In this document: one piece after another, positions 24,815-32,632 of the stretch
Layout of the letters: each line of letters opens with the position of its first letter
Numbering within the stretch: the stretch's first letter is position 1
Assembly (NCBI GenBank): GCA_964539665.1
Contig: CAZIKB010000037.1
Location: 1 to 50,123 of the forward strand
Reading direction: 5' to 3'
Length of the DNA: 50,123 nucleotides
Source: CAZIKB01 sp964539665
Lineage (GTDB): Bacteria > Zhuqueibacterota > Zhuqueibacteria > Oceanimicrobiales > Oceanimicrobiaceae
Notes under the pieces: generated by a model
Told to the model about the DNA's origin: nothing
Databases searched by the model: none
What the model saw: only the letters and a program-made list of their open reading frames with translations
Position numbers and translations under genes: made by a program

Positions 24815-27304
24815 ATGGCAACTTTGGAAGCAAAAAAACACAGAGATCTGATCATAATGATAATGGCGTTAGGAAACGTCTATTTAGAAAAAGGACTTTA
24901 TGCGGAAGCTGCGAACAGATATCATCAACTTCTTGCCTTTAAAGTAGCCAACAGTCGCATATACACTAATTTAAGCAAGGCTTATATTGGATTAAAAAGA
25001 TTAGATAAACAGGCTTTAGAAATTTATCAAAAAGCGATTGAGTATGATCCGAATAATACTGAGATATATGGAACGTTAGCGACATCATTTCTGAATGAAG
25101 GGCGACAGGATTCTAATGCCATTCAGGTATATGAAATGGCATTAGAAGTTGACACACCTGTTTTCGAAAAATTAGCAAACCATTTGAGCTCGATATATTT
25201 CAGGCATAACGAATTTATTAAATGCAAAGAGATAACTGAAAGACTTCTTACTAAATCAGGCTATCAATCCAAAGCATTAACTTTATTTGTAAATAGCTGC
25301 TGGAAAACAGACAAATTTAATGACGCTATTATTCAATTAAAAAAGCTAATTGATAATACTGAAAATAACACCCTGTTGTTGAAAAATCTCTGCATTACTT
25401 ACCTGGAAAAAAAGTTTTATGGTGAAACAAAAAATCAAAAGCAAAGCTTCAGCTATGTTGACAGGCATTTAATCGCAGATTACTTAAACAGAATTAAACA
25501 TTTTGACAGATTAAAAGATATTAGTCTTTATCTTGAGTTGAAAAGATTTTTTTCAGATAAAGAATACTGGGGCTTGTTAGAACCTTTTACAATTGAAAAT
25601 AAACAAAGCAAGTACGTTTATCAGGAACAGGAAGAAATTACTGAAAGCGCTGAATCCGGGCAGTACTTAAAACCCGTGGCTTTTAATATTCAGCATGAAG
25701 TAATCGATAAGTTAACGCCAATAAATTCTCTGACCGGGAGATCCCCTGGTTCTCATTCTTCTTTAACTTATGAAGATTTCAAAAAGGAAGGCACGGCAAT
25801 TTTCACGGACGCTGAGAATAAAGCAGATGCGCTGCAAATGCCAGATCAAGCTGAGATTATGCTCGCTATTGCATTTAGTAATTTCGAACAAATGCATTTA
25901 AAATACGGTGTAGACCACGTTCAACTGCTCAGAAGTAAATTAAACGTCATTCTGACTGATATTATAGAAAAATATAAAATATCCTACATATTTGGAGTTA
26001 CAAATGGTTTAATCATTTTAACAAACAATGTTGTCGCGGCTGCTGCCATTGCCGTTGAAATTTTAAATAAATTAAACAGATATAATTATACAACTGACTC
26101 GAAGGACGAAATTCATCTGACCCTTGGCATTCATCATTCCCGGCAAGCCTTAGCCGAAAACAGTGAGCAATCATTAAAAGATTTCTCGACGGGCTTAAAA
26201 GTAGCAATTGTCAGTGATAAGGATCTTACTACTGAAGACCGTCATATTTATAATAAAATATTTCAAAAAACCGATCGAATCTTTTTAAGCGGAAAAGCCT
26301 ACCGGGAAATAAAAAGTGCAAACAGATTCAAAATGAATACCATAGGGCAATTTAAGCTAAAATACTTAAAAGAAAATTTGGTTGTACATGAGATTGCCTG
26401 GAGAAATCCAATAGATGACTTAAGATTTGGCTATGTAAAAAAACTGGGACGATTTGATTTGATAGCGGAACTTGGTAACAAGGGCTCGATAAAAGTATTC
26501 AAAGCTAAAGATGCAGTACTGCAAAGATTTGTAATACTAAAAGTTCTTCAATCTGAAGCATTTAATTCTTTACCATCTATCAACCAGCAAAAAATGGATT
26601 TCTACAAACAAGCCAAATCGCAGGGGCAAATGAGTCATCCCAATATTGCTAATATTTATGAAATAGATGAAGACCAGGAATTGACCTACATTGCCAGAGA
26701 ATATATTGAAGGAGTCACGGTAACCGAAATTTTTAAAAATGGCGAACCTTTCAAACCGGATCGGCTTATTAAAATAATTTACCAGATATGCAAAGGCTTA
26801 CAATACAGTCACCGAATCGGATTCTGTCACTTAAATTTAAAACCGGAAAATATTCGTGTAGGATTAAACGATGAAATTAAACTAATGGATTTCAGGATCC
26901 CCCATCCCCTGTTTAATGACAACGAAAACATAAAAGAAAATTATCAGCAAATTTACTACATGTCGCCAGAACAAATTCAAGGCAGTAAGGTTGACAGCAG
27001 AAGTGACATATTTGCCCTGGGAGTTATTTTATATGAATTGGTAACACAGGTTCATCCATTTGCAAGCAAAAATATTGATGACACCATTCACGCGATTTTT
27101 AATAAAAAACCATCTCCACCTTCAGAGATGAATAAAAAAATTCCGAAATTCTGTGAAGCGTTTATTCTTAAATGCATGGCAAAAAATCCAGACAACAGGT
27201 TTCAGACTGTTGAGCAAATGGTCACTTTGCTGAAAAAAACATTTGAAAACAGTTTATTTTCTAATTTTAATTATCAACTTGCGCAATCAAGGGATTCATA
27301 TTGA
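24815..27304 (+). CDS. TPR - degenerate nucleotide-cyclase-like - pseudokinase protein (module A)
   Basis: 829 aa, soluble. TPR region about 5-250; linker; a domain at about 340-530 whose order of elements follows class III nucleotide cyclase homology domains (IAFSNFEQM, GVTNGLIIL, IHLTLGIHHS, GLKVAIVSD, RIFLSGKAYREI, then IGQFKLKYLKENLVVHEI) but without the two metal-binding Asp; and a kinase-like domain about 545-820. In the latter Lys576 is kept (VILKVL), but the HRD Asp is Asn674 (HLNLKPEN), DFG is DFR (692-694), and the glycine loop is GNKGSIKV. Probably no phosphotransfer: a scaffold or ATP/pThr-responsive adaptor. MSPEQIQG and the C-lobe are well kept. Last gene of module A; paralogue at 46224-48623. 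Confidence 0.88.
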   Translation: MATLEAKKHRDLIIMIMALGNVYLEKGLYAEAANRYHQLLAFKVANSRIYTNLSKAYIGLKRLDKQALEIYQKAIEYDPNNTEIYGTLATSFLNEGRQDSNAIQVYEMALEVDTPVFEKLANHLSSIYFRHNEFIKCKEITERLLTKSGYQSKALTLFVNSCWKTDKFNDAIIQLKKLIDNTENNTLLLKNLCITYLEKKFYGETKNQKQSFSYVDRHLIADYLNRIKHFDRLKDISLYLELKRFFSDKEYWGLLEPFTIENKQSKYVYQEQEEITESAESGQYLKPVAFNIQHEVIDKLTPINSLTGRSPGSHSSLTYEDFKKEGTAIFTDAENKADALQMPDQAEIMLAIAFSNFEQMHLKYGVDHVQLLRSKLNVILTDIIEKYKISYIFGVTNGLIILTNNVVAAAAIAVEILNKLNRYNYTTDSKDEIHLTLGIHHSRQALAENSEQSLKDFSTGLKVAIVSDKDLTTEDRHIYNKIFQKTDRIFLSGKAYREIKSANRFKMNTIGQFKLKYLKENLVVHEIAWRNPIDDLRFGYVKKLGRFDLIAELGNKGSIKVFKAKDAVLQRFVILKVLQSEAFNSLPSINQQKMDFYKQAKSQGQMSHPNIANIYEIDEDQELTYIAREYIEGVTVTEIFKNGEPFKPDRLIKIIYQICKGLQYSHRIGFCHLNLKPENIRVGLNDEIKLMDFRIPHPLFNDNENIKENYQQIYYMSPEQIQGSKVDSRSDIFALGVILYELVTQVHPFASKNIDDTIHAIFNKKPSPPSEMNKKIPKFCEAFILKCMAKNPDNRFQTVEQMVTLLKKTFENSLFSNFNYQLAQSRDSY

Positions 27305-27382
27305 TTATTTTGCAAATATGCATAAATTCGTCAAAAAGCATTAAGAGCTATGTAATAAAAATAAATAACTGACTACTAAAAT

Positions 27383-27450
27383 CCGGCAGCCACCGGCCCG
27401 GAGAGGAGGTGATACCAGAAAGACCGGGGGAAAGACTTTTGTCTGACATT
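27383..27450 (+). promoter_or_regulatory. GC-rich structured leader candidate upstream of the pilin-like gene
   Basis: In strongly AT-rich surroundings, 34 of 48 bases at 27383-27430 are G or C. It holds four CCGG tetranucleotides, able to pair with each other in several ways (for example CCCGG 27397-27401 with CCGGG 27424-27428), and AGGAGGTGAT at 27404-27413, a 10-base match to the 16S anti-Shine-Dalgarno complement with no start codon at usable distance. AGAC-TTTT-GTCT follows (27433-27444). A separate ordinary Shine-Dalgarno (27494-27500) serves the gene itself. It does not fit the c-di-GMP-I or -II riboswitch consensus as I know them. Candidate regulatory RNA or ribosome standby site. 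Confidence 0.45.
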
Positions 27451-27507
27451 AAACTAATTATAATAAGTCATTAATTCACACAACGCACATATCAAGGAGA
27501 ATCTACT

Positions 27508-27921
27508 ATGGGACAACAACAACTTTTACTCATCATTTTGAGCGCTATAATAGTTGGGATATCTATTGTAGTTGGTATTAATATGGTGACCTCGGGCGCG
27601 GGACAGGCAAACTATAATGCTGTCATGCAAGACCTTATGACCGTCGGCGAACAGGCACGCGATTTTTACCGAAAACCAGCGCTGGTAGATGGCGGCGGAA
27701 ATTCATTTGCCCGTTTAGCGGCTACGCAAGACATGGTTGATCTTTTAGGTTGGCCTGCACAAAATGAAAATGGCACCTACACAGTTTCGACAGCCGGTGA
27801 CGCTAATTCTGTTACTTTTCAGGGTCTTGGAACTGAAGATCTGGACCAGGACGGCACAGATGTAACCCTACAGGTTACTGCCTGGCGAGACAGCCTGACA
27901 ACAACCGTGGTCAATAGATAA
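27508..27921 (+). CDS. major pilin-like (pseudopilin-like) subunit
   Basis: 137 aa. A single hydrophobic helix begins almost at residue 1 (MGQQQLLLIILSAIIVG), then a small polar domain with Gly-rich loops and a predicted beta-rich end (VTFQGLGTEDLDQDGTDV). Position, size and N-terminal helix fit a type IV pilin fold subunit. The usual leader of 5 or more residues is missing: only Met-Gly precedes the helix, and there is no Glu at +5. AAGGAGA stands 7 bases before the ATG, the strongest in the filament core, and a hairpin follows the gene, both fitting high expression. Start of the filament core. Family assignment rests on context plus N-terminal helix. Confidence 0.72.
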   Translation: MGQQQLLLIILSAIIVGISIVVGINMVTSGAGQANYNAVMQDLMTVGEQARDFYRKPALVDGGGNSFARLAATQDMVDLLGWPAQNENGTYTVSTAGDANSVTFQGLGTEDLDQDGTDVTLQVTAWRDSLTTTVVNR

Positions 27922-27932
27922 ACTTAACTTAC

Positions 27933-27964
27933 AGGGCGGGTATGCATTACTTGCCGCCCGCCCT
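27933..27964 (+). terminator. strong hairpin after the pilin-like gene
   Basis: AGGGCGGG (27933-27940) and CCCGCCCT (27957-27964), a perfect 8-bp GC-rich stem with a 16-base loop, starting 12 bases past the stop. No U-tract follows, so it more likely stabilises the pilin message or partly attenuates transcription into pilC than fully terminates it. Confidence 0.6.
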
Positions 27965-27994
27965 GAAATATTTCTTAAAACTAAAAAATAATCT

Positions 27995-29338
27995 ATGCGC
28001 GAATACAGATACATCGGAGTTAGCGTCACAGGAAAACCTATTCAGGGTGTAGTATATAGTCCGGACGAAAAGACTGTCAGGTCTAGAATCAAAGGGCTGG
28101 TCAAAACCAAGGGCGTCCGTATTGACGCCATTCAAAAAAAGGCTGCCTATTTGTATAAAGCTCAAAGGGGAAATGAAAAGCCAATTACAGGCGAACAGAA
28201 GGCTTTTACCAAAGAAGAACTGCATAAGGCCCTGGTTAAGATGGGTTACAAGGTCCAATACATCCGAAAAAAATGGTTCGATTTCAAGCTTAAAGTACCC
28301 AGCAAAGATCTGGTTTTGTTCATTCGTATTTGTGCAGAACTCCTTAAAGAAAAATTTCCGTATGATGAAATTTTAACACTTGTATGTAATGACACTGAGA
28401 ATAAAACACTTCGCGAGACTATTCAGGATATTCAAAAAGATTTGAAAGCTGGCCTGGAAGGCCAGGCTGTTTACGCAAAACATGCGGATGTGTTCGGCGC
28501 CTTTACTGTTCACATGCTTGCGGTTGCCTCTACAAGCGGTAATATGGCGGTTGTTTATGAAAGTACAGCCAAATTTTTAGAAAGAGAAGAAGAATTTAAA
28601 AGTCATTTGAGAAGTATACTACTCATGCCTGTTGTTGTACTGCTAGCAATGGCCGGTTCAGTTGCTTTTTATGTCATGTATATATTCCCCAAACTTACCG
28701 GCATGTTGATCAATTACAAGATTAAGATACCGCCAATGACACAATGGACCATGAATTTCAGTGATTTTTTATTAAATAATTATTTGATTATTTTAGTTTT
28801 AATAATTGCTCCTGTTTTACTTTTAATTAAATGGGCCCGAACTGAAAAAGGCCGGCATACAATTGACAAAATAAGCATACGCCTGCCTGTCATTGGACAG
28901 ATACTTCATAAGACCAGCATGGAGATTTTCGCGAGAATATTTTCGGCCTTGTACAGCAGTTCCGGCGAAAACATTACCGCGATCAGAATCGGAGCCGAAT
29001 CGTGTCGAAACAAATATATTGAAAAACAACTTACTGGTCTGGTTATACCATCAATGTTAAAAGAAGGAAAAAGTTTCGTTGAAAGTCTGGGACGAACAAA
29101 TTGCTTTACATTAAACGCTATTCGAAGATTAAAAGCCGGAGAAGAATCCGGTACACTTCGTCAAAGTTCATTACAGTTGGCGAATTATTATGAAAAAGAA
29201 ACTACAAATAAAATGCTAAGATTAGTGGACATAATCAACATATTAGTATCCGTTATTGTTACATTTTTAATAATAGGATTAACACTTATTTCATCCGAAA
29301 TTGGTTTTGTTAGTCCACCCTCACCTTTATCAAGATAA
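27995..29338 (+). CDS. pilC: type IV filament inner-membrane platform protein (PilC/GspF family)
   Basis: 447 aa. Cytoplasmic N-terminal part of about 105 residues, then two GspF domains (about 108-235 and 310-435), with membrane segments near 212-232, 255-280 and 415-435. Family marks: FIRICAELLKEKFPYDE, LPVIGQILHKTSMEIFARIFSALYSSS split across domains, and GEESGTLRQSSLQLANYYE. It forms the platform on which the PilB-type ATPase acts to insert pilin. Located 73 bp after the pilin-like gene and 12 bp before pilB. Confidence 0.93.
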   Translation: MREYRYIGVSVTGKPIQGVVYSPDEKTVRSRIKGLVKTKGVRIDAIQKKAAYLYKAQRGNEKPITGEQKAFTKEELHKALVKMGYKVQYIRKKWFDFKLKVPSKDLVLFIRICAELLKEKFPYDEILTLVCNDTENKTLRETIQDIQKDLKAGLEGQAVYAKHADVFGAFTVHMLAVASTSGNMAVVYESTAKFLEREEEFKSHLRSILLMPVVVLLAMAGSVAFYVMYIFPKLTGMLINYKIKIPPMTQWTMNFSDFLLNNYLIILVLIIAPVLLLIKWARTEKGRHTIDKISIRLPVIGQILHKTSMEIFARIFSALYSSSGENITAIRIGAESCRNKYIEKQLTGLVIPSMLKEGKSFVESLGRTNCFTLNAIRRLKAGEESGTLRQSSLQLANYYEKETTNKMLRLVDIINILVSVIVTFLIIGLTLISSEIGFVSPPSPLSR

Positions 29339-29350
29339 AGAAAAAATAAA

Positions 29351-31174
29351 ATGGCAGAGAGCAGTTCAATAACAGCAGAAATAAACATAACAGCACCCAA
29401 TCCAGGACTGGGAAGACTTTCAGAGGTTCTGATTAATCGCGGCACAATCAGTGCAGATATGATCACGAGAGCAGCAGACATTCAAAGCAGAGAGCCTCGG
29501 GCAATGAAGAGAAAATTGATTGACATTCTAATTGCAGATTTAAATGTTGATCGACATTCAATTTATCAGGAGATGGCTCGTCTTTATGGATTTCAAATTA
29601 TTGATTTATCCGCGGACAAAATTGACAAAGATCGAATAGAATTCATAAAAAGTATTATTTACAGCATGCCGGATGAGATTTCCAACGAAATGTTGAATAT
29701 GAAAATCCTGCCCATTAAATGGCATGAATATAAAAAAAATGTTCTCATTCTGGCTACCGGCGATCCTACAAATCAGTCTATACATGATTTTGTAAAAAGA
29801 TTAGAAGTCGCTGATGTGGATATAGCCTATGCCCAACTGGAAAGAATTGAAGAACTTATTTATGAGCTTTTTCATTCTAACAACGAATTTCTCCAGAAAA
29901 TATTTGATGAGTCTCAAGAAATTGAATATTTCGAAGACGAATCAAAACAAATTGATGAAGAAGCCTTAGATGCTGAAATCAATAAAAGTCGTTTGACCAA
30001 TCTAATTGAAGGCATGTTAGTGGAAGCCGTACGCAAAGGAGCAAGCGATATTCATATTCTTCCGGCTGAAGGTAACGTCACCAATATATTTTTTCGCGTT
30101 GACGGCAAGTTGCAGCAATGGTATGCGCAATCAGAAATAAAACCTGAAGCAGTGATAGCTGTAATAAAAGACCGCGCAGTGAATATAGACCGGTTTGACC
30201 GGGCTGTGGCTCAGGATGGATATATTCAAAGAAAAATCGATGGCTACTATATTCGGTTCCGAGTTTCAGTAATTCCAATTGTGGGAGTCGAATTCGATCG
30301 ACGTTTTGAAAGTGTCGTGATCAGGATTCTGGACGACCGCAAAGTCATTACAGAACTGGAGAAACTTGGCCTGCAGCAACAAGCATTAACAGACTTTCAA
30401 AAAGCTATTGAACAACCACAAGGGGTAGTCATATTAACCGGGCCGACCGGAAGCGGCAAGAGTACAACTTTAGTAGCCGCACTTAGTCATGTTATAGATC
30501 CCAGCAAGAATGTATTAACCGTAGAAGAACCGGTAGAATATTTAATTAACGGCGCGCGGCAGATAAAGCTCAATCCAAAGCTTGATTTTGATTCCGCACT
30601 ACGTTCTATTTTACGGCATGATCCGGATATTATAATGGTCGGTGAGATTCGGGATTTAAAATCGGCTGAGATTGCAATTTCCCTGGCAAATACCGGGCAC
30701 TTAACTTTCACAACCTTACACACTAACGATGCACCGAGTGCGGTATCCCGGCTTTTCATGTTAGGCGTTGAGCCATTTCTTATCGCTAATGCTATTAACC
30801 TGGTCATGGCCCAGCGTCTGGTCAGATGTCTTTGTGAAGAATGTAAATGTCCGGATGATAAGCCCAATCCGGATCTCCTGTTACGGTTGGGATTTACAAA
30901 AAAGGAAATTGCCGAAACTACTTTTTACAAACCAATGGGCTGCAATAACTGTTTTGAAGGCTATAAAGGCAGAGTTGCCATCAGTGAAGCTCTAATGTTC
31001 AACAAGGAAATAAGACGTGAGATTATAACCAGTAAAGATGATATAAATGATGAAGCGATTAGAAATCTTGGCATTGAGAATGGCATGCAGTCTTTGAGAG
31101 AATCCGGAAAAGAAAGAATTAAGCAAGGGTCCACCTCAATGCAGGAAATTGTAGCAACGACCTTTGAGCAATAA
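29351..31174 (+). CDS. pilB: assembly ATPase (PilB/GspE family)
   Basis: 607 aa hexameric ATPase that drives filament assembly. N-terminal MshEN-like domain (about 20-160), linker, then the ATPase: Walker A TGPTGSGKST (about 364-373), Asp box, Walker B IIMVGEIRD (about 427-435), His box FTTLHTND, and a zinc-binding tetracysteine (CLCEECKC with later CNNC, about 494-534), typical of GspE/PilB. MshEN domains of some PilB proteins bind c-di-GMP; the key motifs cannot be confirmed by eye here. Followed by an unusual inverted repeat before the pilT-like gene. Confidence 0.95.
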   Translation: MAESSSITAEINITAPNPGLGRLSEVLINRGTISADMITRAADIQSREPRAMKRKLIDILIADLNVDRHSIYQEMARLYGFQIIDLSADKIDKDRIEFIKSIIYSMPDEISNEMLNMKILPIKWHEYKKNVLILATGDPTNQSIHDFVKRLEVADVDIAYAQLERIEELIYELFHSNNEFLQKIFDESQEIEYFEDESKQIDEEALDAEINKSRLTNLIEGMLVEAVRKGASDIHILPAEGNVTNIFFRVDGKLQQWYAQSEIKPEAVIAVIKDRAVNIDRFDRAVAQDGYIQRKIDGYYIRFRVSVIPIVGVEFDRRFESVVIRILDDRKVITELEKLGLQQQALTDFQKAIEQPQGVVILTGPTGSGKSTTLVAALSHVIDPSKNVLTVEEPVEYLINGARQIKLNPKLDFDSALRSILRHDPDIIMVGEIRDLKSAEIAISLANTGHLTFTTLHTNDAPSAVSRLFMLGVEPFLIANAINLVMAQRLVRCLCEECKCPDDKPNPDLLLRLGFTKKEIAETTFYKPMGCNNCFEGYKGRVAISEALMFNKEIRREIITSKDDINDEAIRNLGIENGMQSLRESGKERIKQGSTSMQEIVATTFEQ

Positions 31175-31240
31175 AAGAAATTCTTATTTATAGCATTTGT
31201 GTAATAACAGGAGTCTGTAAACATTTTGATTGGGCGATTT

Positions 31241-31297
31241 AACCTTTGAAAGGTCATCAGAAGGCCTACTTTTTCATAACAGAACCTTTCAAAGGTT
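31241..31297 (+). terminator. 14-bp inverted repeat with U-tract between pilB and the pilT-like gene
   Basis: AACCTTTGAAAGGT (31241-31254) and ACCTTTCAAAGGTT (31284-31297) are exact reverse complements with a 29-base loop; the second arm runs into TTTTTT. This is a good intrinsic-terminator form. Each arm is itself a palindrome around one base (ACCTTT-G/C-AAAGGT), so the same sequence could be a pair of operator sites. Confidence 0.6.
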
Positions 31298-31387
31298 TTT
31301 TGCAATAGTTTTGTACTAAACTACTTTTTCAATATCAGCGGTTACAGTAATGCCTGAATTGGAAAATTAATTTGATTTTGAGATATA

Positions 31388-32620
31388 ATGGATTTTCAAA
31401 CTACAAGACAGTATATCCAAAAAATTTCTAAAGAAATAAAGTCTCATCTAATGGGTGAGAACCGATGGGATCACATTAGCAATTTGCTTGAGGATCAACC
31501 AGAAGAATCGAAAATCGCCATAAAATTGTTTTTTGACAGCATCCTGCTTAAAATGAGACAATTAGAAGCTTCTGATATTGATATGGGAGGACCGGGATGC
31601 AATAATCAGATATGGTTTCGAATATATGGGACTAAAAGACCGGACAGTACTTCGGGTGAATATAGTATCGATGAAACAGACCTGATAATTTTAAATCTGC
31701 TGACTGAATCAGAACGCAAACAACTTTTCCAACAACGCCACCTGGATCTTTCTTACAGAATATTTGATAAAGAAATTAACCTGTGGACGCGATTTCGAGT
31801 TAACATCTATTTCGATCTCACCCATTTAGCTGTAAACATGCGGCGAATTAATGAGCAAATTATTCCATTTCCAAGGCTCGAATTTAAAGAACAAGCAGCC
31901 AAGGCTCTCAGCTTAAAGCACGAAAAATCTGGTTTGATTTTAGTAACCGGAGTTGCTGGCTCAGGTAAAAGCGCTACTTTAGATTCTATCATTGATGCAA
32001 ACAACAGAACCATGGAATCTCATATCGTTATTATTGCTGATCCGATTGAATATGTCCATAAGCCAATTAAATCGATTGTTAAACACAGAGAAATCGGCCG
32101 AGATGTCCACTCATTTAAGGACGGAACCGTTCAAGCATTACGTCAGGATCCGGATATTATTATTATTGGAGAAATGCGGGACGCTGATACAATTATGACA
32201 GTCCTGGAAGCCGTTGACAGCGGACACAAAGTTTTTACTACTTTACATACATCGTCAGCCGTGGAAAGCATAGATCGGATTCTGGGTGAAGCGCCGCCCA
32301 ATGAACAAAATCGTATTCAAACGAGATTAGCAGATGTACTATCATGTGTGATTTCGCAAAGGCTCATACCGAGTCTGGATGGGAAACGGGTATTAGCTAA
32401 AGAAATAATGATTACCAACCAATCTGTTAGTTCTTCCATTAGAAACAACAATACCGGAGAACTCTATCAGATTATTCAGCAGTCCGGAGAACAGGGAATG
32501 AATACAATGGAACAAGATTTGGCAAGATTATATTCTGAACAAAAAATATCATATTTTGAAGCATACATAAACGCGAACTACAAAAACCGTTTTGAAGAAT
32601 TAGTTAAATATAACTCATAA
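31388..32620 (+). CDS. pilT: PilT/PilU-type retraction ATPase homologue
   Basis: 410 aa. PilT-family ATPase: N-terminal PAS-like part (to about 170), Walker A TGVAGSGKS (about 187-195), atypical in its loop, Walker B IIIIGEMRD (about 257-265), His box FTTLHTSS, and near the C-terminus SSIRNNNTGELYQIIQ, which corresponds to the AIRNLIRE retraction motif in a diverged form. No tetracysteine, as expected for PilT. N-terminus is longer than PilT's by some 50 residues. A retraction motor argues for a dynamic pilus rather than a plain type II secretion system. It starts 90 bases after the inverted repeat. Confidence 0.9.
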   Translation: MDFQTTRQYIQKISKEIKSHLMGENRWDHISNLLEDQPEESKIAIKLFFDSILLKMRQLEASDIDMGGPGCNNQIWFRIYGTKRPDSTSGEYSIDETDLIILNLLTESERKQLFQQRHLDLSYRIFDKEINLWTRFRVNIYFDLTHLAVNMRRINEQIIPFPRLEFKEQAAKALSLKHEKSGLILVTGVAGSGKSATLDSIIDANNRTMESHIVIIADPIEYVHKPIKSIVKHREIGRDVHSFKDGTVQALRQDPDIIIIGEMRDADTIMTVLEAVDSGHKVFTTLHTSSAVESIDRILGEAPPNEQNRIQTRLADVLSCVISQRLIPSLDGKRVLAKEIMITNQSVSSSIRNNNTGELYQIIQQSGEQGMNTMEQDLARLYSEQKISYFEAYINANYKNRFEELVKYNS

Positions 32621-32632
32621 GACAACAGATTT

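Noticed and set aside
25840..26410. Active adenylate/guanylate cyclase
   Set aside because: The metal-binding Asp residues of class III cyclases are absent in both paralogues.
17745..27304. Type VI secretion locus because of kinase/FHA/PP2C genes
   Set aside because: No TssB/C, TssM, ClpV, Hcp or VgrG-like gene is seen; the neighbours are type IV filament genes.
27383..27450. c-di-GMP riboswitch (class I or II)
   Set aside because: The conserved GEMM core and class II core sequences that I know are not present; kept only as an unnamed structured leader.
27439..27474. 11-codon reading frame starting TTG after the AGGAGGTGAT sequence
   Set aside because: The TTG is 25 bases from the ribosome-binding sequence, beyond usable spacing, and the peptide has no recognisable feature.
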